Shown piece after piece: positions 18,181 to 27,481 of a stretch of DNA of 64,000 bases; the first letter of the stretch is position 1, and every line of letters starts with the position of its first letter. The DNA is from an uncultured Eggerthellaceae bacterium (lineage in GTDB: Bacteria > Actinomycetota > Coriobacteriia > Coriobacteriales > Eggerthellaceae): positions 1-64,000 of the forward strand of contig CAJTVP010000006.1 of NCBI GenBank assembly GCA_910580205.1, read 5' to 3'. The notes beneath the pieces were generated by a model. That model was not told where the DNA came from, searched no databases, and worked only from the letters and a program-made list of their open reading frames with translations. Made by a program: the position numbers and the translations under genes.

Positions 18181-18858
18181 GTGACAGACCGGCTCATCGT
18201 GGCGCCCTCAGTGCTCTCAGCTGATTTTTGCGACCTGGGCGGCGCGCTCCGCCTCATCGAGCAGGCGCAGGCCGATTGGGTCCACATCGACGTCATGGAC
18301 GGCCATTTCGTGCCCAACATCACCATGGGCGTGCCGCTGGTGGCATCCGCGCGGCGGTGCACGGAGCTCACGCTGGACGCGCATCTCATGGTGTCGAATC
18401 CGCTGCGCCAGATCCCATGGTTCCTGGATGCGGGCGCGGACGTGGTCACGTTCCATGCCGAGGCGGTCAGCGCGGATGAGGCCCATCGAGCGGCGGCGCT
18501 CATCCATGAGGCGGGCGCGAAAGCGGGCATCTCCGTGAAGCCGAAGACGGACCTTTCGGTGCTCCAGGGCATCATCGAAGAGGTGGAGCTCGTGCTGGTC
18601 ATGAGCGTGGAGCCGGGCTTCTCAGGCCAGTCGTTCATGCCGGGGTCTCCCGATCGCATCCGCCAGGTGCGGGCCATGGCCGCGTCCGCAGGCGCGCGCC
18701 CGCTCATCCAGGTGGATGGCGGCATCGGGCTTGAGACGGTCGGGTTGGTGGCGGAAGCGGGCGTTGACTGCGTCGTCTGCGGCAACGCGTTCTTCAAGGC
18801 CGAAGACCCGCTTTCGGTGCCCGGCGCGCTGAGGGCCGCTGCAGGAAGGGAAGCGTGA
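18181..18858 (+). CDS. rpe: Ribulose-phosphate 3-epimerase
   Basis: A 225-residue TIM-barrel enzyme interconverting ribulose 5-phosphate and xylulose 5-phosphate in the pentose phosphate pathway. Signatures are APSVLSADF, the metal-binding HIDVMDGHFVPNITMG, the LDAHLMV strand, MSVEPGFSGQSF and the C-terminal phosphate site QVDGGIGLETV. Length is typical. It starts with GTG after AAGGAGAGAGC and its stop overlaps the next start. A TATCAT sequence at 18143-18148 may be its -10 box. Confidence 0.95.
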   Translation: MTDRLIVAPSVLSADFCDLGGALRLIEQAQADWVHIDVMDGHFVPNITMGVPLVASARRCTELTLDAHLMVSNPLRQIPWFLDAGADVVTFHAEAVSADEAHRAAALIHEAGAKAGISVKPKTDLSVLQGIIEEVELVLVMSVEPGFSGQSFMPGSPDRIRQVRAMAASAGARPLIQVDGGIGLETVGLVAEAGVDCVVCGNAFFKAEDPLSVPGALRAAAGREA

Positions 18859-20081
18859 TGGCCATGGGCGCAGACGCAGCTGAACAGTCAACCTATCGCT
18901 ATCTCGATCACGCGGCCACCTCTCCGCTTCTGCCAGAGGTGCGCGAAGCCATGGCGCCCTACCTTGAAGCGGGACCTGCTTCCATCCTCGTGAACGCCAA
19001 TCCCAATTCGCTCTCAACGCCGGGACGCACCGCGTTCAAAGCCCTTGAGCAAGCGCGGCGGTCCCTGGCGGCCAGCCTGGGCGCGGGCCGCCCCGATGAG
19101 ATCATCTTCACATCCGGCGCCACGGAAGCGGACAACGCGGCGTTGCTCGGCATCGCCCACGCCGCTTTCGAAGAGCGCGCGCGTCAGATGAGCGGCACGT
19201 TCACGCCCCACGTCATCACCACCAAGATCGAGCACGATGCCGTCCTCCGTCCGGCGAAGCGCCTGGAAGCGCAGGGGTTCTCAGTCACCTGCCTTGCGCC
19301 TGACCGGGACGGGTTCATCCATGAAGAGGCGCTCGCAGAGGCGCTGCGCCCGGAGACGGTGCTCGTGAGCGTGCAGATGGCGAACTCTGAGATCGGATCG
19401 GTCCAAGCCATCCGGCAGCTGGCGGAGGCGGCGCACCGGACTGGGGCGCTCTTCCACACGGATGCCGTTCAGGGCTTGGGCAAGGTGCCCTTCTCCCTGC
19501 AAGAGCTGGATGTTGATGCCGCTTCCTTCTCCGCTCACAAGATCGGAGGCCCTTTCGGCGTGGGCGCGCTGTATCTGCGCCGGCGCACGCCCTTCACTCC
19601 TCTCCTTGAGGGTGGCGGCCAGGAAGGCGGACGGCGTTCGGGCACGCAGAACGTGGGGGGCGCCGTCGGGTTCGCTGAGGCGGCGCGCATCGCGTGCGAG
19701 GATGTGGAAGGCGGTCGCGCGCGGATGATGGACGTGCGCGACGCGCTCTATGATCGCCTGTCCTCATTCGATCGCATCCAGCCTGCCGTGGAATGCGAGG
19801 CGGGCAGCCTGGATTTCTTGCCGAACATCGCATGCGTGCTGATAGAGGGCGTGGAGAGCCAGACGGCGGTGCTGCGCTTCGACGCGCTCGGATTCGCCGT
19901 GTCGGGCGGCAGCGCGTGCTCCTCCTCATCCCTTGAGGCCAGCCACGTGCTCTCCGCTTGCGGCATCAGCGCGGATGAGGCGCAAACGGAGCTGCGCATC
20001 TCTTTGGGGCCGGAGACGTCCCTGGCGGACGCGGAGGCGTTTTTGGCGGCGGTGCCCCGCGTGTTGGATTGGAACGCGTGA
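18858..20081 (+). CDS. Cysteine desulfurase (NifS/IscS-like)
   Basis: A 407-residue fold-type I PLP enzyme that takes sulfur from cysteine for Fe-S clusters and thio-modification. It has YLDHAATSPL at the start, EIIFTSGATEADN, the His-Thr-Asp motif LFHTDAVQGLG, the PLP lysine in FSAHKIGGPFG and the mobile active-site Cys in SGGSACSSSS. No IscU gene is adjacent; an Nfu-type carrier lies 8 kb downstream. The ATG at 18858 overlaps the rpe stop (TGATG) behind AGGAAGGG; a GTG one codon upstream is an alternative. Confidence 0.9.
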   Translation: MAMGADAAEQSTYRYLDHAATSPLLPEVREAMAPYLEAGPASILVNANPNSLSTPGRTAFKALEQARRSLAASLGAGRPDEIIFTSGATEADNAALLGIAHAAFEERARQMSGTFTPHVITTKIEHDAVLRPAKRLEAQGFSVTCLAPDRDGFIHEEALAEALRPETVLVSVQMANSEIGSVQAIRQLAEAAHRTGALFHTDAVQGLGKVPFSLQELDVDAASFSAHKIGGPFGVGALYLRRRTPFTPLLEGGGQEGGRRSGTQNVGGAVGFAEAARIACEDVEGGRARMMDVRDALYDRLSSFDRIQPAVECEAGSLDFLPNIACVLIEGVESQTAVLRFDALGFAVSGGSACSSSSLEASHVLSACGISADEAQTELRISLGPETSLADAEAFLAAVPRVLDWNA

Positions 20082-20110
20082 GCGCGGGCGGCGCGCTTGA
20101 AAGGATATCC

Positions 20111-20929
20111 ATGGAGCTTGTGAACACCCATTGCCACACCGGGTTTTGCGGACACGCCGAAGGCAGCGTCCAAGAATACGTCGATGAGGCCGCGCGAGCA
20201 GGGATCTCCACCCTCGCGTTCACCGATCACTTCCCGCTTTCAGCTGCGTTCGATCCGGATGATTATCTGTCCGTTCTCCGCAAGGACATGGATGCCTATC
20301 GAGCGGCGGTCATGGCGGCCCGCGAGGCCACGCCGCAGATGGAGATCCTGTTCGGCGTTGAGATGGATTATCTGGGCGCGCTGGAAGACCGCGCCTTCGA
20401 TCAAGCGGAGCTGGATTCGTTCGATGTCATCTTGGGATCGGTGCACTTCGTGGATGGCTGGCCTTTCGACGACCCGGCCCAGCGCGATCGCTGGGATGAG
20501 CCGGGCGCGGTGGATGGGATCTGGCGCCGGTACGGGGAGTTGTGGTGCGAGGCGGCGTCGGACGGGGCGCTTCGGTTCGACATCATGTCGCACCCGGATC
20601 TGGCGAAGAAGTTCGGCTACCTGCCATCGTTCGACCTGAGCGCGCTCTACGACCAGATGGCAGACGCGGCGCGCGCGGGCGGCCGGATGATAGAGCTCAA
20701 CACCTCCGGCGCGTACTACGCCTGCGCAGAGCCGTTCCCGGCTCCGGATCTCCTGCGCGCCTTCGCCCGGGCGGGGGTGCCCTGCACTGTGGGCACCGAC
20801 GCTCATGCGCCGGCCAACGTGGCGCGCGACATAGAGAAGGGCTACCGGCTTATGAAAGCAGCTGGTTACAACTGCGTCACGGTGCCCGCGCGCGGCGGGG
20901 AGAGGCGTAGCATACCGCTTGATCTGTAA
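20111..20929 (+). CDS. hisK: PHP-family histidinol-phosphatase (HisJ-like)
   Basis: A 272-residue PHP hydrolase with the metal-ligand motifs NTHCHTGFCGHAEG, FTDHFP, GVEMDYL, GSVHFVDGW, SHPDLAKKF and GTDAHAP in family order. The likely reaction is dephosphorylation of L-histidinol phosphate in histidine synthesis, although no other his gene is nearby and broader phosphatase use is possible. The ATG at 20111 follows AAAGG and matches the conserved start; an earlier GTG at 20078 would overlap the upstream gene. Confidence 0.82.
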   Translation: MELVNTHCHTGFCGHAEGSVQEYVDEAARAGISTLAFTDHFPLSAAFDPDDYLSVLRKDMDAYRAAVMAAREATPQMEILFGVEMDYLGALEDRAFDQAELDSFDVILGSVHFVDGWPFDDPAQRDRWDEPGAVDGIWRRYGELWCEAASDGALRFDIMSHPDLAKKFGYLPSFDLSALYDQMADAARAGGRMIELNTSGAYYACAEPFPAPDLLRAFARAGVPCTVGTDAHAPANVARDIEKGYRLMKAAGYNCVTVPARGGERRSIPLDL

Positions 20930-20951
20930 GAGCCACGAAAGGCGGCGCACC

Positions 20952-21896
20952 ATGGGCAAGGACAAGAAGCACAAGAAGGGCGGCAAGCACGGCGCGAAGG
21001 GCAACGCCGCCGCATCCAAGACGGAGGCTCTGGCGAAGCAGGGTTCGCGCTCTTTGGCTCAGACGGATGCCATGAAGACCGTCGGCGGCTTGGAGCGGGC
21101 GCTCTTGAAGCGCTTTCCCGCCGCCACCGCTGAGCCGTGGGACAGGACGGGGCTTTTGGTGGGCGATCGCGCGGTCGGCCTCACGAAGGTGGCCATCACG
21201 CTGGACCCCACGGTGGATGCCATCAAGCAAGCGGCAGAGGCGGGCGCGAACGTGCTCCTCACGCATCATCCCGCTTATCTGGACGCGCCTGATTCATTCT
21301 CCCCTGAGCCTTCTGTCGCGCTCTGCTCCGGAGCGGGGGTGTGGGCCGCCATCGAGAGGGGCGTGGCGCTCATGGATCTCCACACCGCGCTGGATGTGAG
21401 CAAGCAGGCCCAAGTGGTGCTCCCGAAGATGCTGGGGCTCGCCTTCACGGGCGACGTGCTGGAGCCCCTGGAAGGCTATGATGGGCTTGGTTACGGGCAG
21501 ATATGCACGGCTGGCGCTGAGGACGGCAAGCCGGAGAGCCTGGCGCATCTTGCGGCCCGCTGCACATCGGTGTTCGGCCGCGCGCCGCGCGCGTGGGGGA
21601 GCCCGGATGCGCGCATCCGCTCCGTGGTCACGGCCACGGGCAGCGCAGGGAACCTGAAAGAGGCGCTGCTGGCGCGCAAGATCGATTGCTTGATCTGCGG
21701 AGAGCTCAAGTACCATGAGGCGCTGGATCTGGCCGAGGCGGGCGTCGCCATCCTGGAGCTGGGCCATGATGCCAGCGAGTTCCCGCTCACAGCCGTGCTG
21801 GCTGATGCGGTCGCGGGCTTCGGCGTGGATCCCGACAAGATCATCATCTTGGACCAGGCCGAGCGATGGTGGCATCCGGAGAGCATCAGGATCTGA
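20952..21896 (+). CDS. Nif3-like dinuclear metal center protein (DUF34)
   Basis: A 314-residue member of the Nif3/YqfO family, which forms hexameric toroids with a two-metal site; a GTP cyclohydrolase I type 2 annotation is common but unproven. Metal-site motifs are LLTHHPAYL, DLHTALDV and ELGHDASEF. The first about 45 residues are a Lys/Gly/Ala-rich tail (MGKDKKHKKGGKHG) not found in typical members, possibly for nucleic-acid or ribosome contact. The ATG follows GAAAGG. The zinc-ribbon gene downstream is its usual neighbour in Gram-positive genomes. Confidence 0.88.
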   Translation: MGKDKKHKKGGKHGAKGNAAASKTEALAKQGSRSLAQTDAMKTVGGLERALLKRFPAATAEPWDRTGLLVGDRAVGLTKVAITLDPTVDAIKQAAEAGANVLLTHHPAYLDAPDSFSPEPSVALCSGAGVWAAIERGVALMDLHTALDVSKQAQVVLPKMLGLAFTGDVLEPLEGYDGLGYGQICTAGAEDGKPESLAHLAARCTSVFGRAPRAWGSPDARIRSVVTATGSAGNLKEALLARKIDCLICGELKYHEALDLAEAGVAILELGHDASEFPLTAVLADAVAGFGVDPDKIIILDQAERWWHPESIRI

Positions 21897-21940
21897 GGCC
21901 GTCGGACGAGGTCACCGCCCCTTCGCGCTCTGTTTTGCAT

Positions 21941-21946
21941 TAGAAT
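21941..21946 (+). promoter_or_regulatory. Possible -10 box for the zinc-ribbon gene
   Basis: TAGAAT, 31 bases before the start codon at 21977, in the 80-base gap after the Nif3-like gene. No -35 hexamer is seen. It could also be read through from upstream. Confidence 0.3.
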
Positions 21947-21976
21947 GACGCAAACGAACAGGCGAAAGGCGGCCTC

Positions 21977-22696
21977 ATGCACGCGACCACGTTCGACATC
22001 GATTCGCTCTTGTCCGCGCAGCAAGCGGATTTCGACATCATGCATCTCACCCGTGAGCTGGAAGAGCTGCCCCAGCGGGAGGTCATCATCTCCTGTCGGC
22101 AGAAGCGCGCCGCCATGGAGTCCAAGCTGGAGCAGATCGAAGAGGTGGAGCGCAACGTCCGCAAGAAGCGCACCCGCGTGACGGACGAGGATGCTTCCCT
22201 GGAGAAGAAGGAGCACGGCGTGCAGGCCGCCATCGACGCGGCTGCGGGGGATTACCGCAACGTGGAGGCGCGCACCAAGGAGCTGAACGGCATCTTCAAG
22301 CGCCGAGGCGCCTTGGCTGAAGAGCTCGCCACCATTGACGCGGAGCGGGACAAGGTGGCCGCCCTCAAGGCTCAAGCCACGCGCGCCATGCAGGACATAG
22401 ACGCAGCTGAAGAGGAGGCCACGGAGACCTTCAAGCGCGAAGGGAGCCGCCTCAAAGCCTCCATCGCTGAGGCGCAGCGCAAGCGCGAAGAGCTTCTGGG
22501 CAGCATCACTGACGAGCTGTCCTCCGCGTATCGCGAAACCTCCGAGCGCATGGGGACCGTGGTCTTGGGCAAGCTGGAGGATGGGCGATGCGGCGTTTGC
22601 CGCGCCGGCATCGATCCGGGCCGGCTCATCGAAGTGCGCGCTCAAGCGCCGGTCACGTTCTGCCCCATCTGCCACCGCCTCATGATCGTGGGCTGA
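21977..22696 (+). CDS. Coiled-coil C4 zinc-ribbon protein
   Basis: A 239-residue protein. Residues 15-170 are a long charged heptad-like coiled coil, and the C-terminus is a zinc ribbon with CGVC and CPIC pairs. This architecture matches the zf-RING_7 family (formerly DUF164), usually located next to the Nif3-like gene, as here. Function is unknown; a nucleic-acid or ribosome-associated adaptor role is plausible. A GCGAAAGGCGG ribosome site precedes the ATG. Confidence 0.85.
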   Translation: MHATTFDIDSLLSAQQADFDIMHLTRELEELPQREVIISCRQKRAAMESKLEQIEEVERNVRKKRTRVTDEDASLEKKEHGVQAAIDAAAGDYRNVEARTKELNGIFKRRGALAEELATIDAERDKVAALKAQATRAMQDIDAAEEEATETFKREGSRLKASIAEAQRKREELLGSITDELSSAYRETSERMGTVVLGKLEDGRCGVCRAGIDPGRLIEVRAQAPVTFCPICHRLMIVG

Positions 22697-22778
22697 CCTT
22701 CTGACCTGCTGCTCTCAGCTTCCTGGCGGTCCCTGACCCGCTGCGGCCCGCATCCGTCCCAGCGCACCCAGGCGACAA

Positions 22779-22808
22779 AAAAAGCTCCCCTTCCGGGGAG
22801 CTTTTTGC
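22779..22808. terminator. Bidirectional intrinsic terminator
   Basis: A 12-base perfect stem (22779-22790 with 22795-22806) around a TTCC loop, flanked by an A run on the left and a T run on the right. It works in both directions, between the + strand zinc-ribbon gene and the - strand rpmB. Confidence 0.9.
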
Positions 22809-22828
22809 TTCAGCGATCAGAGAAGGGA

Positions 22829-23020
22829 CTAGGCGCGCTCCACCTTGCCCGCCTTCATGCAGCTGGTGCAGACGCGCGCCTTGCGGACGCGGCCCTTGGA
22901 ATCCTTGATGGTCACCTTCTGCACGTTGGGACGGAAGATGCGGTTGGTCACGCGGTGGGAATGGCTCACGTTGTGCCCGAAAGACGGTTTCTTGCCGCAG
23001 ATCTCACAAACTTGGGACAT
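22829..23020 (-). CDS. rpmB: Ribosomal protein bL28
   Basis: A 63-residue large-subunit protein. It begins MSQVCEICGKKPSFGHNVSHSH and ends with VCTSCMKAGKVERA. Two CxxC pairs show the zinc-binding (C+) form. It is a single gene with its own promoter on the - strand and a shared bidirectional terminator. Confidence 0.97.
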   Translation of the reverse strand: MSQVCEICGKKPSFGHNVSHSHRVTNRIFRPNVQKVTIKDSKGRVRKARVCTSCMKAGKVERA

Positions 23021-23084
23021 GGTTCGCTCCTCTTTTCGCTATGTTCGCAGGTGTTTCCTGGCTTGTTCCTGACAGCAGCAGGGT

Positions 23085-23093
23085 ACTATACCA
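23085..23093 (-). promoter_or_regulatory. Extended -10 promoter of rpmB
   Basis: On the - strand TG-G-TATAGT (23093-23085) gives an extended -10 element about 65 bases before the rpmB start. No clear -35 box is visible. Confidence 0.5.
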
Positions 23094-23168
23094 CAAATCC
23101 CCTACCGTGCGCATCCGTCATCGGCGGTGGGGGAGCGGAGACGGTACGGCGGTCGGCTGTCGATGCGT

Positions 23169-23174
23169 TATACT
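23169..23174 (+). promoter_or_regulatory. -10 box of the Asp23 operon
   Basis: TATACT, 67 bases before the start of the Asp23 gene, in the divergent gap with rpmB. No convincing -35 box is visible. Confidence 0.4.
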
Positions 23175-23241
23175 GTGTGCCTGCTGGCGCTTCGAGCGGA
23201 AGCGCCCGTTCACGTTCGCCTCTCAGATAGAAAGGAGCATC

Positions 23242-23586
23242 ATGGCAGAGAAGATCGCAGGAGATTTGCATGTTGCCAATGATGTCCTCGCTGATATTGT
23301 CGGATATGCAGCCCTTGAATGCTACGGCGTGGTGGGCATGACCGCCCCGAACGCGGCGGACGGCATCGCCAAGATCCTGCCCGCGTCCCGCCTGCGCCGC
23401 GGCATCGTCATCACACCGGAAGAAGAGGGAGTGCGCGTGGAGCTGTTCGTGGTGATCGAGTACGGCACCAAGATCTCCACCGTGTCGCAGAACCTCACCG
23501 ATCAGGTCACGTTCGCGCTCAACGAATACGCGCGCGTGCCCATCAAAGAGGTCATCGTCCACGTTCAAGACATCCGCGTGAGATAA
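23242..23586 (+). CDS. Asp23/Gls24 family protein
   Basis: A 114-residue Asp23/Gls24 (DUF322) protein. It has the family core VANDVLADIVGYAALECYGVVGM near the start and the conserved VIVHVQDIRV at the end. Members are abundant membrane-associated or envelope-stress proteins, and in Gram-positive bacteria commonly precede the fatty-acid-kinase-like gene, as here (30-base gap). Start after GAAAGGAGC. Confidence 0.9.
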   Translation: MAEKIAGDLHVANDVLADIVGYAALECYGVVGMTAPNAADGIAKILPASRLRRGIVITPEEEGVRVELFVVIEYGTKISTVSQNLTDQVTFALNEYARVPIKEVIVHVQDIRVR

Positions 23587-23616
23587 CCCAAGGCGCAACC
23601 GAGGAGCAATGCCCCC

Positions 23617-25248
23617 ATGTCGAAAACCTATGAACCGCTGCAGATCCTGAATGCCATCGCAAGCGCGAACAACGCGCTGTCCGAGCGCAAAGAGGAGATC
23701 AACCGCCTGAACGTCTTCCCCGTTCCCGACGGGGACACGGGCACCAACATGTCGCTCACCATCCAAAGCGTGATCAACAACCTGAAGGGGCTCTCCCCTG
23801 ATGCGGACGGCGCTGAGGTTCGCCGCGCCATCGTCCAAGGCGCGCTCATGGGCGCGCGCGGCAATTCAGGCGTCATCACCTCTCAGATCCTCCGGGGGCT
23901 TTGCGAAGGGAGCGCGGAGTTCTCCGTGCTGGACACGCACGCCATGGCCAGCGCGTTCAAGAAAGCCCAGGAGGTCGCGTTCCAGGCGGTGCGCAAGCCG
24001 GTGGAAGGCACCATCTTGACCGTCCTCAAGGACACGGCGAAGGCCGCGCAAGAGGCTGATCGCGCTGATCTGGACACGGACGAGGCGCTGGAAGCCATCG
24101 TGACCGAGGCCTACGCCTCCGTGCAGCGCACGCCGGAGCTCTTGCCCGTGCTCAAGGAGAACGGCGTGGTGGATGCCGGCGGCTTCGGCCTGGCCATCCT
24201 CATAGACACCTTCGCGGCCACGCTCATGGGCCATGCCACGGTCAGCGTCGAAGAGATCATGATCGAAGGCGGCATCGGCCCGAAGGTTGAGATCGAGCAG
24301 ATCAACGACTGGGAGGGCTCTGAGTACCGCTATTGCAACGAGTTCTTGGTGGACTCCGATGATCTGGACCCCGAAGAGGCGCTGGATTTCCTTCAGACCA
24401 TGGGAGACTGCGAGCTGTGCGTGGGGGCTGCGCCGAAGTTCAAGGTGCACGTCCATTCCAACACGCCGGACCAGGTGCTGCGCTACTTCCTGGATCGCGG
24501 GCAGATCTCCGAGGTGCATATTCACAACATGGATCTGCAATCCCAGGATCGCGCCCAGAAGATCGCCGCTGATGCGGAAGAAGCCCGCAAGCCGCTCGGA
24601 TTCGTGGCGGTGGCCGTGGGCGAGGGCAACGCGAACATCCTCAAGAGCTTGGGCGTGGATGTGGTGGTGTCCGGCGGCCAGACCATGAATCCCTCCACGA
24701 AGGACCTGCTCGATGCCGTCAACCACGTGAACGCGGATGCCGTCATCATCCTTCCCAACAACTCCAACATCATCATGGCCGCTGACAGCGTCTGCGCGCT
24801 GTCTGACACGCCTTGCGGCGTCGTGCCCACGAAGAGCGTGCCGCAATCCTTCGCCGCCCTGTTCGCCGCCATGCCGGATGCGAGCTTGGAGGAGAACGTG
24901 GAGGTCATGACGGAGGCCGCTCGCGAGGTGAAGACCGGCGAGGTCACCACCGCCATCAAAGACTCCAAGGACGCGGAGGGCAACCCCATCAAGGACGGGG
25001 ATGTCATCGGCCTTGCGGATGGTTCCATCGACGCGGTGGGCAGCTCCATCGAAGAGGTGGTCATGGCGCTCCTTCCCAAGATGGATGCAGAAGACGCGGA
25101 CACCATGACGATCCTCTGCGGCGAGGATCTGGATGAGGCCGTGGCGGACGCTCTGGAAGCCCGCATCGAAGAGAGCTATCCTGAGCTGGAGCTGGATGTC
25201 CAAGAGGGCGGCCAGCCGCTCTACCCGGTGGTATTCTCGCTTGAGTGA
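23617..25248 (+). CDS. fakA: DAK2-domain fatty-acid kinase-like protein (FakA/YloV)
   Basis: A 543-residue protein with an N-terminal DAK2 (dihydroxyacetone kinase-like) ATP-binding domain, marked by NVFPVPDGDTGTNM and GARGNSGVI, a central region and a C-terminal FakA domain. In Staphylococcus FakA phosphorylates fatty acids bound by FakB (DegV-like) proteins so that they can enter phospholipid synthesis; no FakB gene lies in this window. Downstream recG order is the usual one for this family. Confidence 0.88.
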   Translation: MSKTYEPLQILNAIASANNALSERKEEINRLNVFPVPDGDTGTNMSLTIQSVINNLKGLSPDADGAEVRRAIVQGALMGARGNSGVITSQILRGLCEGSAEFSVLDTHAMASAFKKAQEVAFQAVRKPVEGTILTVLKDTAKAAQEADRADLDTDEALEAIVTEAYASVQRTPELLPVLKENGVVDAGGFGLAILIDTFAATLMGHATVSVEEIMIEGGIGPKVEIEQINDWEGSEYRYCNEFLVDSDDLDPEEALDFLQTMGDCELCVGAAPKFKVHVHSNTPDQVLRYFLDRGQISEVHIHNMDLQSQDRAQKIAADAEEARKPLGFVAVAVGEGNANILKSLGVDVVVSGGQTMNPSTKDLLDAVNHVNADAVIILPNNSNIIMAADSVCALSDTPCGVVPTKSVPQSFAALFAAMPDASLEENVEVMTEAAREVKTGEVTTAIKDSKDAEGNPIKDGDVIGLADGSIDAVGSSIEEVVMALLPKMDAEDADTMTILCGEDLDEAVADALEARIEESYPELELDVQEGGQPLYPVVFSLE

Positions 25249-25258
25249 GGAAGCGCCC

Positions 25259-27481
25259 ATGCCGTCCGCGAGCGCGCGGAGGGGCTCTTCTGTTGGACGG
25301 AAGCGGGACGTCGCGCCCGCTTCGATCGATCGCATCTCAGACACCCTGCTCCTTGACGCGCAGGCGAGCGCCATCAAAGGCGTGACCGCTGCGCGCTCGG
25401 CGCTGTTGGAGAAGCTGGGCGTGCGCACCGTGCGGGACCTCCTCACCCACTATCCGCGCCGCCACCTTGACCTGACGGACGTGCGCACCATCGCGGATGC
25501 GAAGATCGGCCAAGTCCAGACCATCTACGCCACCATCTATGAAGTGAAGCTCAAGCGCCCACGCCCGCGCATGCCCATCGTGGAGGTCACGCTGACCGAT
25601 GGCACGGGCACGATGATGGTGTCCTTCTTCCACATGCCATGGCTGGCGAAGCGGCTGAAGCCGGAGATGCTGTTGGCGGTGTCCGGCAAGGTGGCCTTCG
25701 ACTACGGCTTCAAGCGCATGACGAACCCGTTCTTCGAAGAGGCGGACGGCATCAGCGCAGAGGGGCGCATCCTGTCCATCCATCCCGCTTGCGAGAAGCT
25801 GCCCGCAGGCCAGATCCGCCGTCTCGTGTTCAACGCGCTCGATCAGACGCGCGGCATGGTGGACCCGCTGCCCGCATCCCTGCGCGCTCGCCGTGGGCTC
25901 ATATCCAGAGGTGCGGCTTTCGATGGGATGCACCGCCCGCATGCCATGGCGGAGGTCAAGCAAGCGCGCACGCGCCTGGTCTACGAAGAGCTGCTCCTGC
26001 TCCAGCTGTTCCTCATGCGACAGGGCACGGAGCGGTCGCGATCGGGCGGCGCGGTGGCGCACGTGGTGGATGGCCCGGCGCTGCGGGCGCTCAGAGGCGC
26101 ATTGCCGTTCTCGCTCACTGATGACCAGGAGAAGGCGGCAGGGGAGCTGCTCTCTCAGATGGCCAAAGAGACGGCTGCGGATCACATGATCTTGGGAGAC
26201 GTGGGCACGGGCAAGACCATCGTCGCGGCCATCGGGGCGGCGGCTGCGGCGGATACGGGCGGACAGACCATGCTCATGGCGCCCACTGAGATCTTGGCCC
26301 AGCAGCATGAGCGCACCCTCGGGGCGCTCTTCGATCATGCGGGCATCACTCACGGCCTTCTGACCGGTTCCACCTCAAGCCAGGATCGCGCGCGCCTTTT
26401 GGAGGCGTTCGCCAAGGGCCAGCTGGATGTGCTGATCGGCACCCACGCGCTCATAGAAGACGATGTGGCGCCGCACCGGCTCACTTTCGCGATCATCGAC
26501 GAGCAGCAGCGCTTCGGCGTGGATCAACGGGCGCGCCTGCTGGCGAAAGCCCCGGCTCCGGATGCGCTCTACATGACCGCCACGCCCATCCCGCGCAGCC
26601 TGGCGCTCACGTTGTTCGGGAACTTGACGCACTCGTATCTGCGCCAGAAGCCGAATGCGGGGTCGGTGCGCACCACGCGCGCGCTCCCCTATGGGAAGCG
26701 CGGCCATGCCTATGATGCGGCCAAAGAGGCGCTTGGGCGGGGGGAGCAGGTCTATGTGGTCTGTCCGCTCATCGGCCAAGCGAAGCCCGCGCCCAGCGAA
26801 GAGAAGCTGGGTGAGCAGGACGAAGCGTACCACCCGGATGTGCTCATCGAAGACGCGCAGGACATGGAGGCGGTGAGCGCGGCATCGGCCAGCAAGGAGG
26901 CGAAACGGCTCTCCCAGACGGTCTTCATCGACTATGAGGTGGGGCTTTTGCACGGAGGGCTGTCCTCCCAGGAAAAAGAGCAGGTCATGGCGGACTTCAA
27001 GGCGGGGAGGATCCAAGTGCTCGTCACCACCACGGTGGTGGAGGTGGGCGTGGATGTGCCGAACGCCACGGTCATGATCGTGGAGAACGCCGATCGGTTC
27101 GGCCTGTCCCAGCTCCATCAGCTGCGCGGGCGCGTGGGCCGTGGCAGCAAGGATGCCCAAGTGCTCCTGATCTCCTCCACCAAGGAGCCACGGGCGCTCG
27201 CCCGGCTGGAGGCGCTCGTGGAGAGCGATGACGGATTCCGCATCGCCGCCTATGACCTGTCCCTTCGCCGGGAAGGGGACATCTTGGGCAACCGGCAGTC
27301 GGGCACCAGCTCGCTCAAGCTGGTGAACGTCATCGAAGACGCGGATCTGATCGAAGCGGCCCATGAGGATGCGCGGGCCATCCTTGATGCGGACCCGGAC
27401 CTTTCACTGCCGGAGCACGCAGCTCTCGCCCGTGAGGTGCGCCAGATCTTCAAAGAGGAAAGCCAGGTGAGCGGAGGATGA
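25259..27481 (+). CDS. recG: ATP-dependent DNA helicase RecG
   Basis: A 740-residue superfamily 2 helicase that remodels stalled forks and Holliday junctions. The N-terminal wedge/OB domain precedes Walker A GDVGTGKTIVAA, the motif II DEQQRFGV (DEQH in most RecG proteins), TATPIPRSLALT and QLRGRVGRG. An Ala/Glu/Asp-rich insertion of about 45 residues lies between the two helicase lobes. The start is the ATG at 25259, 10 bases after the upstream stop; earlier codons in the frame lie inside fakA. It overlaps rsmD by ATGA. Confidence 0.95.
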   Translation: MPSASARRGSSVGRKRDVAPASIDRISDTLLLDAQASAIKGVTAARSALLEKLGVRTVRDLLTHYPRRHLDLTDVRTIADAKIGQVQTIYATIYEVKLKRPRPRMPIVEVTLTDGTGTMMVSFFHMPWLAKRLKPEMLLAVSGKVAFDYGFKRMTNPFFEEADGISAEGRILSIHPACEKLPAGQIRRLVFNALDQTRGMVDPLPASLRARRGLISRGAAFDGMHRPHAMAEVKQARTRLVYEELLLLQLFLMRQGTERSRSGGAVAHVVDGPALRALRGALPFSLTDDQEKAAGELLSQMAKETAADHMILGDVGTGKTIVAAIGAAAAADTGGQTMLMAPTEILAQQHERTLGALFDHAGITHGLLTGSTSSQDRARLLEAFAKGQLDVLIGTHALIEDDVAPHRLTFAIIDEQQRFGVDQRARLLAKAPAPDALYMTATPIPRSLALTLFGNLTHSYLRQKPNAGSVRTTRALPYGKRGHAYDAAKEALGRGEQVYVVCPLIGQAKPAPSEEKLGEQDEAYHPDVLIEDAQDMEAVSAASASKEAKRLSQTVFIDYEVGLLHGGLSSQEKEQVMADFKAGRIQVLVTTTVVEVGVDVPNATVMIVENADRFGLSQLHQLRGRVGRGSKDAQVLLISSTKEPRALARLEALVESDDGFRIAAYDLSLRREGDILGNRQSGTSSLKLVNVIEDADLIEAAHEDARAILDADPDLSLPEHAALAREVRQIFKEESQVSGG

